NCBI GenBank assembly: GCA_946407065.1
Contig: CAMJMQ010000004.1
Coordinates: forward strand, 62,001 to 126,000
From: an uncultured Clostridia bacterium
Lineage (GTDB): Bacteria > Bacillota > Clostridia > Oscillospirales > Acutalibacteraceae
Direction of reading: 5' to 3'
Length of the DNA stretch: 64,000 bases
In this document: positions 44,868 through 53,700 of the stretch, one piece after another
How positions within the stretch are numbered: position 1 is the first letter of the stretch
Layout of the letters: every line of letters begins with the position of its first letter
Notes under the pieces: model-generated
Seen by the model: the letters and a program-made list of their open reading frames with translations, nothing else
Databases searched by the model: none
What the model was told of the DNA's origin: nothing
Position numbers and translations under genes: made by a program

Positions 44868-45516
44868 CGGTTGCTTCTTTATCGTTTGTTTGTTTGGGAG
44901 CGATCTCGATCGGGTACAAAAAGTGCAGTGATAATCCGATGAAGCCCAGATAGAATACCGGTTGCATCACCGCCGACCTGAGCAAGCTCGCCTCCAAGCC
45001 GATCCCGTATGCAAACAGAAGGATCATCTCCCCGATCATGCCGAGCAGGAGCAGGATGATCGCTGTCCGCGGCAGGATCACGCCCGCCCGCGGGAAAAAC
45101 GGCAATTGGTTGAGGATGAACACAAAATAGACGAACAGGATCATCAACGCGAGCAGCATCATAAAATACGAGGCGTCATACAGCAGGGTATAGAACTTGG
45201 TATGGTCGATATAGTTGATCGCCCGAACGACCAATCGCAGCTTGAGCGCGATGATCACAAGCATCGCAATGATGAACGAGATTCTGCGAACGACCATGAA
45301 CATGATATGATTTTTGCCCTTGACACCTGCCGTCCACATATAAACGGCGAGGGTCGCGAACACCAGTGCGACGACCGCGCTGATCACGACGCCCTCGAGG
45401 GGCAGTCCGCGCGGAAGATCTCTGATAATCACAAATCCGTTGTATGCGGAATACGCGGCAAACAGGCAGCCTGTCAGGATAGTCAACAGCCATCGCGGCG
45501 TAAAGATCTGCTTCAT
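44851..45516 (-). CDS. Polytopic membrane protein of unknown function
   Basis: A 221-residue integral membrane protein. The ATG at 45516 (MKQIFTPRWLLTILTG) has a GGGAGGGGAG site. Hydrophobic segments are seen around residues 10-28, 40-60, 75-93, 110-138, 150-172 and 178-200, so about six membrane spans, followed by a charged cytoplasmic tail (QTNDKEATDAPSE). No transporter or enzyme motif recognised. It has its own terminator and no coupled neighbour. Confidence 0.75.
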   Translation of the reverse strand: MKQIFTPRWLLTILTGCLFAAYSAYNGFVIIRDLPRGLPLEGVVISAVVALVFATLAVYMWTAGVKGKNHIMFMVVRRISFIIAMLVIIALKLRLVVRAINYIDHTKFYTLLYDASYFMMLLALMILFVYFVFILNQLPFFPRAGVILPRTAIILLLLGMIGEMILLFAYGIGLEASLLRSAVMQPVFYLGFIGLSLHFLYPIEIAPKQTNDKEATDAPSE

Positions 45517-45556
45517 ACTCCCCTCCCTCATGATCAACTGTCAAAGATACAAAATA

Positions 45557-45583
45557 AGGACGGAACATGGATTCCGTCCTTTT
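45557..45583 (-). terminator. Terminator of the 59-residue peptide gene
   Basis: AAGGACGGAA and TTCCGTCCTT form a 10-bp stem 8 bases after the stop, with T-rich flanks on both strands. Confidence 0.75.
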
Positions 45584-45590
45584 ACACACA

Positions 45591-45770
45591 TCAAAACCAT
45601 GAACCGCCGGGGCCTTTCAAATCAAATGACATGAACGAACCGTAACGATTCTCTTTTTCAAACGCCTTCGCCACAACCGGCTCGGTAGGATCAGGCGCCG
45701 AGGTGGTGATCACGTCTTCTGTATTAAATTCTGTAATTATTAGGTTGGTGCGCTCATATACAGATTTCAT
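45591..45770 (-). CDS. Small 59-residue peptide, candidate secreted or modified peptide
   Basis: A short gene of 60 codons including the stop, starting MKSVYERTNLIITEFNTED and ending GPGGSWF. It has a good AGGAGA site 7 bases from the ATG, a near-consensus promoter and a terminator, so it is very likely real. The N-terminal pattern YERTNLIITEFNTEDVITTS resembles a recurrent family of Clostridial small peptides whose first part is conserved and last part varies, a leader-core type layout. No modification enzyme gene lies beside it. The C terminus is Gly-rich and aromatic. Function unknown. Confidence 0.7.
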   Translation of the reverse strand: MKSVYERTNLIITEFNTEDVITTSAPDPTEPVVAKAFEKENRYGSFMSFDLKGPGGSWF

Positions 45771-45843
45771 TCGGCATTCTCCTAAAAGTGTATCGCAGGC
45801 TGTCTAACGACTATACTTCTCACATAATACACTCAGTACTCTA

Positions 45844-45872
45844 ATATTACAATACTGTTATAAAAATGTCAA
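45844..45872 (-). promoter_or_regulatory. Promoter of the 59-residue peptide gene
   Basis: Minus strand TTGACA (45872-45867), 17-base spacer, TAATAT (45849-45844). The leader is ~65 bases. Confidence 0.75.
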
Positions 45873-45959
45873 TATCAAATTATCAATAATTTCATTCTTT
45901 TTTGTGGATTTTCGCCATCATCTCAGCGTGCGGATCGTCCATTGACATGATCGTAAGGT

Positions 45960-45997
45960 AAAAAAGCGCGGGGCTGACACACTGTCGAGCCCCGCGC
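45960..45997 (-). terminator. Terminator of the rubrerythrin gene
   Basis: Minus strand GCGCGGGGCT pairs with AGCCCCGCGC and is followed by six T, 15 bases after the stop. Confidence 0.85.
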
Positions 45998-46011
45998 AAT
46001 GCGTGTTTAAA

Positions 46012-46548
46012 TCAATAATTCTCAGCGTGGATCTCAAAGTAGCTCTGCGGATGGTTGCAGGTGGGACAGACGTCGGGCGCCTTGATACCAACCACGATGT
46101 GACCGCAGTTGCGGCACTCCCACACCTTGACCTCGCTCTTCTCGAATACCTGCGCGGTCTCGATGTTGTTCAGCAGGGCGCGGTAACGCTCCTCATGGTG
46201 CTTTTCGATCGCCGCGACCAGACGGAATTTCGCCGCGAGCTCAGGGAAGCCTTCTTCCTCGGCGGTTTTGGCAAAGCCCTCGTACATATCCGTCCACTCG
46301 TAGTTCTCGCCCTCGGCGGCGGCTTTCAGGTTATCGGCGGTCGAGCCGATGCCCTCGAGCTCCTTGAACCACATTTTGGCGTGTTCCTTCTCATTATCCG
46401 CGGTCTTTAAGAAGAGAGAAGCGATCTGCTCATAGCCCTCTTTCTTCGCCACGGAAGCAAAGTACGTATATTTATTGCGTGCCTGAGATTCGCCCGCGAA
46501 GGCGGCTTCCAGATTCTTTTCGGTCTGTGTTCCTGCGTATTTTGACAT
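46012..46548 (-). CDS. rbr: Rubrerythrin
   Basis: A 178-residue non-haem iron protein that reduces hydrogen peroxide in anaerobes. The N-terminal ferritin-like diiron domain shows [19 protein letters not shown] with the first Glu ligand, [13 protein letters not shown] and [13 protein letters not shown] with further Glu/His ligands. The C-terminal rubredoxin-like domain has CRNCGH and [11 protein letters not shown], the four-cysteine iron site. The second ATG of the cluster (46548) is chosen because GGAGG lies 7 bases upstream. Single gene with its own terminator. Marks a strict anaerobe lifestyle with oxygen defence. Confidence 0.95.
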   Translation of the reverse strand: MSKYAGTQTEKNLEAAFAGESQARNKYTYFASVAKKEGYEQIASLFLKTADNEKEHAKMWFKELEGIGSTADNLKAAAEGENYEWTDMYEGFAKTAEEEGFPELAAKFRLVAAIEKHHEERYRALLNNIETAQVFEKSEVKVWECRNCGHIVVGIKAPDVCPTCNHPQSYFEIHAENY

Positions 46549-46628
46549 AGACATACCTCCGTTTTCTTTATATTTCCACGCAAAGCGGAAATTATGCAAT
46601 TCCGATCCGCCTCTCCCCTATCGGAGCG

Positions 46629-46931
46629 TCAATCGGAGCGGATCTCAAATTTTTTATCAAAGCCTGTGAGTGTAAAAACATCCATGACCTTGGGCGCGAC
46701 CTTTCGAACAGAGAAGCTGCCGCCGTTCGCGGAAACGGTACGGTACAAGGCGACCGTCTCCCTGAGACCTGCCGAGGAGATATACTCCACCTTCTCAAAA
46801 TCGAGAACAACATTCCTTGCGCCCTCCAGATCGGCGACCTCTTGATGGAATTCGGGCGAGGTCATGGTATCGAGCCAGCCCTCCACCGTTACGGTCAGGG
46901 TATCCCCGTCAAACGTCTTTTTGATCGTCAT
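46629..46931 (-). CDS. STAS-domain anti-sigma factor antagonist, copy 2
   Basis: A 100-residue STAS protein. The phosphorylatable serine is in YISSAGLRETVALY near residue 52, exactly as in SpoIIAA/RsbV. Such proteins bind an RsbW-type kinase when unphosphorylated and release its target; phosphorylated forms are reset by a PP2C phosphatase. The start overlaps the end of the phosphatase gene by 23 bases (GGGAGGG site inside that gene), so the two are coupled. No sigma factor gene is in the window. Confidence 0.9.
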   Translation of the reverse strand: MTIKKTFDGDTLTVTVEGWLDTMTSPEFHQEVADLEGARNVVLDFEKVEYISSAGLRETVALYRTVSANGGSFSVRKVAPKVMDVFTLTGFDKKFEIRSD

Positions 46932-48969
46932 CTTGTCCCTCCCTGCTGAAAGTCAGCGATAAGATATTTTTTCCGTCGGTATATTCATAATGATAGCTAT
47001 CGGCGATTGAAAACGCCAGATAGCGACCCAGTCCGCCGATCGCGTTGTCGTGATCGTAGTCGTCGATATCGAGCACGTCACGGGTCGGATCAAAGGGCTT
47101 GCCGCCGTCGATGAAGGTCAGCTCCACGGCGTTGTCAGCGCACAGCAGCTTCATCGTCACATCCCCGGGCGTCTCGTACGCGTATGAGCAAATGTTGACA
47201 AAGATCTCCTCCGCGGCAAGATAGATCGTCCGCTTGAAGTCCTCACCGAGAGGCAGTGCAAAGATCGTCTGCTTGACGGTCGGGAGCTGTTCGACGTTAG
47301 ATCTCAGATCGAGAACGGTTTCTTTCGGAGGCTCCTTGATCTTCATCGTCAGCATGGTGATATCGTCATTCTGCTCCGCTTCCTGCACAAAGTCGCGCAG
47401 ATCGCTGAGGATCACATGCATGGTATCGGGAGCGTTAGCTTCGATACAATCGGTGAGCTTCTCTTCCAGACGCTCGGTCGAATAGAACGCGCCCTCGACG
47501 TTCTTTGCCTCATTCACGCCGTCGGTGTAAAGGAACAGGGTATCCCCCGCCTTGAGCGTGATCAGCGCGTCCTCATAGATCTCGCCCTCAAACAGACCTG
47601 CCGCTACGCCGTGTGCCTGATCCAGCGGGATCAGCCTGTCGGACAAAACGTACGGGATATTGTGACCCGCGTTCGAGTAGATCATCTCACCCTTTGCGGG
47701 ATCCCAGATCGCGATGAAGGTCGTGATGAACATGCCGTTGGGGTTCTGGGACGCGAGGGTATTGTTATACTCCTCGAGGATCTTGGCGGGCGTATAGTTC
47801 ATCTGCGCGTACAGATGCAGCAAAGTGATCGCGCGCGACATGAACAGCGACGCTGAGATTCCCTTGCCCGATACATCGGCGATTGCGACAAAGGTTCTGC
47901 CGTCATCGAGCTGACAGTAGTCGTACAGATCGCCGCCGACGTTTCTGGCAGGATGCATATGGCCGCGGATCTCAGCGGTAGCGATATCGGAGCGCTCGGG
48001 CTTGAGCAGTCCCTTCTGGATCTGACGCGCGATATCCAGCTCCGCCTCCTGCATATGCCTGACGCGGTGCAGCTCCTTGATATCGTCGATATAGGTATTG
48101 ATCTCATCGGTCATCGTGTTGAAGGAATGTGACATCTGCGCGAATTCGCTGCTGCCCTTCTCCTCCAGCTTTTGGATGCCCTTCTTGCGGTCGGTGACAA
48201 AGCCGCTCATACGGTTACTGATCATACGGATCGGCTTGGAAACCTTGAAATACAGCAACAGCGCGAACGCGCCGGCGATCACCAGCGTGACCGATAAGGT
48301 CAGGATCACGATTTGTAAAAACTGATGCTCAAATCGGGCGTTGACCTGCTGAACGGAAATCTCCGCACCAACGATCAGGGGCTTTTTGTAGTTCACATAA
48401 GCGTCCTTTTTTTCATCAAAATACCGTGTGCACGGCATATAGCAGATCAGCGCATCATCGAAATAGGTCACTTCGTGCAGGATCACACCCTCGGTGTTGC
48501 CGTTGTAGGCTTCGATCTCGGAATCATTGAGCTTGCCGGTCACGGTCACGCCTCTGAATCGGGCTCTTTTCGCCTCCTCGGACGCGTCGTCGCCAAACGC
48601 GATCTCCAGATAGGTCTCGGAACGCGTCTCGATGTTTGGCTCCACCACATAAATATAGGTGACATTGAACAGCTCGCAGATGTTGTCAAACAGCGGGTCG
48701 ATCTTGTCCGCGTTGACCTCATCATCATAGAGATTATACGTCTCGCAATAATGCACTGTCGCCTTTGCCGCGCCTCGCAGCTGATCCTCAAAGATCTTCA
48801 GATTGTTCTCATAAGAGATCCTGTAGGTCAGCATCAGCACGACGCCGTCAAGGATCAGGATGATCAACAGCATCAAAAGACCGATCCGCACAAAAAGCGA
48901 GTATGTCTTTTTCTCCTTCGGCTTCTTCTCTTTTATATTGTTGTCGGAAGATGTTTGATCTTTCTTCAT
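46909..48969 (-). CDS. Membrane-bound PP2C (SpoIIE-type) phosphatase with HAMP and RsbW-like ATPase domains
   Basis: A 686-residue protein. A basic start, transmembrane helix ~25-45 (IGLLMLLIILILDGVVLML), an extracellular sensor of ~170 residues, a second helix ~220-242, HAMP near 245-295, a linker helix, then the PP2C domain ~330-540 with ARNVGGDLYDYCQLDDGRTF and VAIADVSGKGISASLFM (metal-binding Asp/Gly). The last ~120 residues are a HATPase_c_2 domain (LAAEEIFVNICSYAYE; FIDGGKPFDPT), as in anti-sigma kinases. It could dephosphorylate the neighbouring STAS proteins in response to an outside signal. Starts 5 bases after the transporter stop. Confidence 0.92.
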   Translation of the reverse strand: MKKDQTSSDNNIKEKKPKEKKTYSLFVRIGLLMLLIILILDGVVLMLTYRISYENNLKIFEDQLRGAAKATVHYCETYNLYDDEVNADKIDPLFDNICELFNVTYIYVVEPNIETRSETYLEIAFGDDASEEAKRARFRGVTVTGKLNDSEIEAYNGNTEGVILHEVTYFDDALICYMPCTRYFDEKKDAYVNYKKPLIVGAEISVQQVNARFEHQFLQIVILTLSVTLVIAGAFALLLYFKVSKPIRMISNRMSGFVTDRKKGIQKLEEKGSSEFAQMSHSFNTMTDEINTYIDDIKELHRVRHMQEAELDIARQIQKGLLKPERSDIATAEIRGHMHPARNVGGDLYDYCQLDDGRTFVAIADVSGKGISASLFMSRAITLLHLYAQMNYTPAKILEEYNNTLASQNPNGMFITTFIAIWDPAKGEMIYSNAGHNIPYVLSDRLIPLDQAHGVAAGLFEGEIYEDALITLKAGDTLFLYTDGVNEAKNVEGAFYSTERLEEKLTDCIEANAPDTMHVILSDLRDFVQEAEQNDDITMLTMKIKEPPKETVLDLRSNVEQLPTVKQTIFALPLGEDFKRTIYLAAEEIFVNICSYAYETPGDVTMKLLCADNAVELTFIDGGKPFDPTRDVLDIDDYDHDNAIGGLGRYLAFSIADSYHYEYTDGKNILSLTFSREGQDDDQKDV

Positions 48970-48973
48970 ATTC

Positions 48974-50707
48974 TTACCTGTTAACGGTCACGACTGTGAC
49001 GTTAAAGTCCAACACTCGGTTATATTCGATCGAGGACGTCAGCGAGCGCACGAGCTTGAGACCGGTCACCTCGCGACCGCTGTCATCCACATATTCGGTG
49101 GGGTTAAAGATTTTGCCGTTGTCTCTGAGTCGGAGCACGACATTTCGATCCGACACCTTGACATAAACGTCGACGCTGTCGGTCTGCCCCTTGGCGGCGT
49201 AGGTCGCGCTGTTGACGCACAGCTCCTCGACCGCGACGCCGACATTATGCGCGAGGTTTGCTTCCACGCCGTTTTCTTCACAGAAGGCAACCGCCTTGTG
49301 CGCCGCGTCGGTAGCTTCTTCCTTATTATTGCGGATGGAGAAGTCGAGCGCTTTGCCCTCTTCCTCATCGATCAGCAGATAATTATCCTTATGCTTGACG
49401 TTCTTGTAGATCACGACGATCAGCACCGTGATCAGGACAGTCGCCAGCTTCGAGAACGGGAACGACGCCCACAGCCAGTAGATATCGATCTTGGAGAAGA
49501 TGTACATCAGCGGCACGATGGTGGCAAAGCCGTCGAGCACGACGAGGATATTCGCCAGCCACTTTTGCCTGGTCGCCTGATAGAAGGTGCGCATAACGTA
49601 GATCACCGCGAGGATCGGGATATTGATCGACATGATGCGGAAGGTCACCGCGAACACCTCGGTCAGCGCCGGATCGGTCAGGCCGTACATCGCCGCCAGC
49701 GGCAGCGGAAACAGCTCGGAGAGGATCAGGATCACGACCGACATGCCGAGCGTCACCCACATGCCGTAGCGCAAAGCGAGCTTTTGCCCCTTGGTATCAC
49801 GCTCGCCGTACAGTGCGCCGAGGATGGGCAGCAGGGTCATCGTCGCGCCCTCGATGAAGATAAAGCACAGGCTGTTCAGTGAGAAGGATACGGACGCGAT
49901 CTGCGTGCCGGCGGTACCGGTCGCGGAGAGGATGATCGCGTTGGTAAAGAAGAGTCTGAGGAAGTTGCAGACATAGATCAAAGCGGACGGCATACCGGTG
50001 CTCAGGATCTTGCCCATCATCTTGAGATGTGCCATCGCCTTGCGGGTAAAGTGCACAGTGCGCTCCTTGCCGTTGAAATAGCCGATCACGAGCAGGGAGC
50101 CGAGGGCATAGCCCGTCACGGTCGCCCATCCCGCGCCCGCGATGCCCCATCCGAACACCGCCATAAACAGCCAGTCACAAAACAGGTTGATCACGTTGGA
50201 CACGATCGGCAGGGCGGTCGCCAGCTTCTTCATGCCGTCGGTACGCGCAAAGGCGGCGGTCTGGTTATTCAGCGCCGTGAGCGGAGTGAGCACCCATAAG
50301 GGCACCAGATAAGCGGCGATCAGTCCCTCGAGCTCGGGCTTATGCTGTCCGAGCAGTCCGGCGGTCGGGGTGACCACCGCAAGACCGATCACGGCGATCA
50401 CCACGCTGGACAGGATGCCCGCCCAGAACGAGAGGGTGAATGCGATATCCGCCTTCTCATTCTCACGCTTGCCCTTGTACATGATCGCCAGCGTGTTGCC
50501 GCCGAAGGTGAACATGGCGATCAGGATGTTTTTGAGAAAGCTGATCGAATAGGTCAGGTTGATGGCGGACAGCTCGAGCGTGCCGAGGATCTGTCCGACC
50601 AAAATACCGTCCACGATACTCGACAGGTACATCGAAGCCGTCATCGCCAGCGTGGATACCAGCAGATTGCGGTAGGTTTGATTGATCAGTTTACCGGATC
50701 GTTTCAT
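48974..50707 (-). CDS. MATE-family transporter fused to an RsbW-like ATPase domain
   Basis: A 577-residue protein. Residues ~1-440 are a twelve-helix MATE exporter (SIVDGILVGQILGTLELSAI near 30; FGGNTLAIMYKG; YQATRQKWLANILVVLDG near 380). After a charged linker (KNVKHKDNYLLIDEEEGKALDFSI, in part) comes a C-terminal HATPase_c_2 domain of ~120 residues with the N box HNVGVAVEELCVNSATYA near 490 and a DNGKIFNPTEY G1-like loop near 540. MATE proteins normally stop near 450 residues, so the kinase-like tail is an unusual fusion. ATG at 50707 with a GGAG site. It follows the NRPS gene and may export its product. Confidence 0.9.
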   Translation of the reverse strand: MKRSGKLINQTYRNLLVSTLAMTASMYLSSIVDGILVGQILGTLELSAINLTYSISFLKNILIAMFTFGGNTLAIMYKGKRENEKADIAFTLSFWAGILSSVVIAVIGLAVVTPTAGLLGQHKPELEGLIAAYLVPLWVLTPLTALNNQTAAFARTDGMKKLATALPIVSNVINLFCDWLFMAVFGWGIAGAGWATVTGYALGSLLVIGYFNGKERTVHFTRKAMAHLKMMGKILSTGMPSALIYVCNFLRLFFTNAIILSATGTAGTQIASVSFSLNSLCFIFIEGATMTLLPILGALYGERDTKGQKLALRYGMWVTLGMSVVILILSELFPLPLAAMYGLTDPALTEVFAVTFRIMSINIPILAVIYVMRTFYQATRQKWLANILVVLDGFATIVPLMYIFSKIDIYWLWASFPFSKLATVLITVLIVVIYKNVKHKDNYLLIDEEEGKALDFSIRNNKEEATDAAHKAVAFCEENGVEANLAHNVGVAVEELCVNSATYAAKGQTDSVDVYVKVSDRNVVLRLRDNGKIFNPTEYVDDSGREVTGLKLVRSLTSSIEYNRVLDFNVTVVTVNR

Positions 50708-50753
50708 ATATAACTCCATAGATCATCCGCGTCATTTGACGCAGATGGATTTT

Positions 50754-50777
50754 AGCCTTCCCCTCGGGGGGAAGGCT
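50754..50777 (-). terminator. Hairpin after the NRPS gene
   Basis: AGCCTTCCCC pairs with GGGGAAGGCT across a very short loop, between the NRPS stop and the transporter start; a partial terminator or RNA-stability element within the operon. Confidence 0.7.
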
Positions 50778-50788
50778 TTATTGCACCA

Positions 50789-53700
50789 TTATCTTGTCAG
50801 GTTGTCGCTGTCAAAGAAGCGGAAGCCCATCAGTACGTTGATAAAGTCGTTGACATAACGCTCGTTGCTCGCGTTCCAGAAGAAGCCCATACGCGCCAAG
50901 ATCTGGGTCGTGTAGTGGGATTCAAACGGCAGCGCCGTGACCTTCTTGCCGTGAGCGGTGTTCATGTAGGCGGTCATGCTGGACAGGATCGCCGCCTTGT
51001 CGGGATCCTTCTGCGCCTCGTTCAGCGCGTCGGCGAACTCCTCATACTCGACGAAGTTAATCGGGATGCCCGCGTCGTTCATCCTGCGGATGATATCGCC
51101 CAGGGGCAGCGTATGGTTGTTGACCGCGTTGAACACGGTGCAGTCCTTGGGGGTCTTGGCGAGCTTTAAGAACGCGTTGCAGGAGGTGTCGATCGGGCCC
51201 ATGCAGACCTGATTCTCGATCATCTGGTACGGGAAGCAGCCGAGCAGCTCATAGGAGCGCAGTCTGCCCATGAAGTTGTTGGTCAGGAAGTTGATCTGGA
51301 ACTCGCCGTCGGATTCACGCGCCGCGAGCGTACCGACGCGGATGACCTTGCCGTCCAGTCCGCGCTCGGCAACCGCCTCGAGCACCATCCTCTCGCCCAT
51401 GAGCTTGGAGGAAGTATACTTGTTATCGAGCGTCTGTCCGTAGTAGAAGCTCTGCTCATCCAGCGAGCGACGGCTCAGCTTGGTGACATCCTCGGTCGTA
51501 CCCGCGACGGAAACGGTAGAGAAATGCACCAGTCGCGCATCGAGCTTCTCACACAGCTTGATGCAGTTGACGACGCCGCCGACGTTGATATCCTCGATAT
51601 CGGTGCCGTTAGAGAAATGCTTGACGTTTGCGGCGCAGTTAAAGACGGTTTGGATGGATTCGCCCTCGAGCGGTTCGAAATACTTGTAGTCGGTCACATC
51701 GCCCTCGACCACGCGTACACGTGATGCAAAGACGTCCTCAAAGCGCATGCCAAAGTAGTAGAACAGCATATTGTGCATACGCTCAGCGGCAGAATGGAAC
51801 TTGCCCTTACGCAGCATACAGTAGACATAACCGTCCTCGGTGTCGAGGTATTCCGCGACCAGATGAGCGCCCATGAAGCCGGTCGCGCCCGTGATCAGCA
51901 CGTTGCCGAGCTTATATTGCTCACCGCTGCGGAAGGAGTCTATATTATTCTTTAAAAGAAGATTATCGATCTTGGTGTAATCATAATCGTCAAAGTCGAA
52001 GGTACCGTTATCCGTCGCGACATCGCCGTCCTTGAACAGCTCGGCGAGCGCTCTGGGAGTAGTATACTTGAACACATCGCCGTAGGTGATCGGGAAGCCG
52101 TTTTCGGAAGCGTCCAGCACCACCGCGGTGACCACCAGCGAGGTGCCGCCGATCTCAAAGAAATCGTCTGTCGCGCCGACCTTATCGAGGTTGAGCGCCT
52201 TCTTAAAGGATTCGCAGAAGAATTCCTCGGTCTTGTTGGCGGGTGCCACGAATTCACCCATCGATACGGGCACCGGCTCGGGCAGGCGGCGGATATCCGT
52301 CTTGCCGTTGGCGGTCATCGGCATCTCGACCATCTGTAAGTACGCGGTCGGCACCATGTAATGGGTCAGGTGCTTTTTCAGCTCGTCACGCAGGGCGTCG
52401 ATATCGATCTGCTCGTCCGCGGTGAAGTAAGCGCACAGGTTATCCTGGCCGTTGAGCTTGCGGATAACGACGGCGACCTTCTTAATGTGCGGCTGAACCG
52501 CGATCAGACCCTCGATCTCGCCCAGCTCGATGCGCAGTCCGCGCAGCTTGACCTGGTTATCCAGTCTGCCGAGGATGATAACGTTGAAGTCCTCGTCGTA
52601 CTTGGCGTAGTCGCCCGAACGGTACATGCGCTGTCCGCGGTATTCAACAAACGACTGAGCGGTTTTCTCTGGCAGGTTGCGGTAGCCCTCGGCAACGCCT
52701 ACGCCGCCGATATACAGCTCGCCGATCACGCCGTAGGGCGCCATGTCGCCGAACTTATCCACGATATACTCGGTGTAGTTGGTCAGCGGTCTGCCGATGT
52801 TGATCGCCTTGGCGTCATTGAGCACCGCGGCGTTGGAGGAGACGGTGATCTCGGTCGGGCCGTAGGTATTGATGATCAGCGCGTCGGGCGCGGCTGCCTT
52901 CAGGCTGTCGCGCAGGGACAGCGGATAGGCTTCACCGCCCGACATGATGATCTTACAGTCGGCGAGGCACTCCTTGAACGGCGCGTACTCCATATACTGC
53001 TGTAAACGCGACGGAGTGGCGTTGATACAATCAACGTGGTGCTTTGCCATCAGCTCGGCAAGCGCGCGCGGATCGTTCATCTCGTCCTCCGCGGCAAAGA
53101 TCAGGGTCTTGCCGTTGCACAGCGCGGCGGTATGCTCCTTAAAGGACATATCGAAGGAAACGGTCGTGACGGAGAGGTAATTGGACACGCGCTCCTTGAC
53201 GTTATACATGATGGTATTGCCCTTGTGCGGGGTGAGATAGTTACAAATACCCTTGTGGCGAAGCATAACGCCCTTGGGCTTGCCGGTCGAGCCGGAGGTA
53301 TAGATCATGTAGCTCAGCTCGTCGCCGGTCATCGGCAGAGCGGGATTCCCGGCGGGATCGCCCGCGATAATATCCGCTACGTCGATCGCTTTCTCAGCAG
53401 GGTAATCCGCGAGCTTGTCGGCGGTGGTGATGATATAGCTCGCCTCGGAGTCGGTGATGATATGATTGATACGGTCGGCGGGATACTGTGGATCGCAGGG
53501 GATGAACGCCGCGCCTGCCTTGTTCACGCCGAACAGACAGCAGAAATATGTACTCTGTCGGGGTAACAGCAGCGCCACGCTGTCGCCGACCTTCACACCG
53601 CGGCTCATCAGATTCGCGGCGACGGTATTGGCTTTTTCGTTGAGTTCTTTATATGTCAAAGTCGCGTCCTGCGCGATGACAGCGATCTTGTCGCTGTTCT

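Noticed and set aside
45591..45770. Lanthipeptide precursor
   Set aside because: No cysteine in the peptide and no lanthionine synthetase nearby.
46604..46644. GATCCGC/GCGGATC hairpin as terminator of the second STAS gene
   Set aside because: The arms are far apart, the structure is interrupted and no T run follows.
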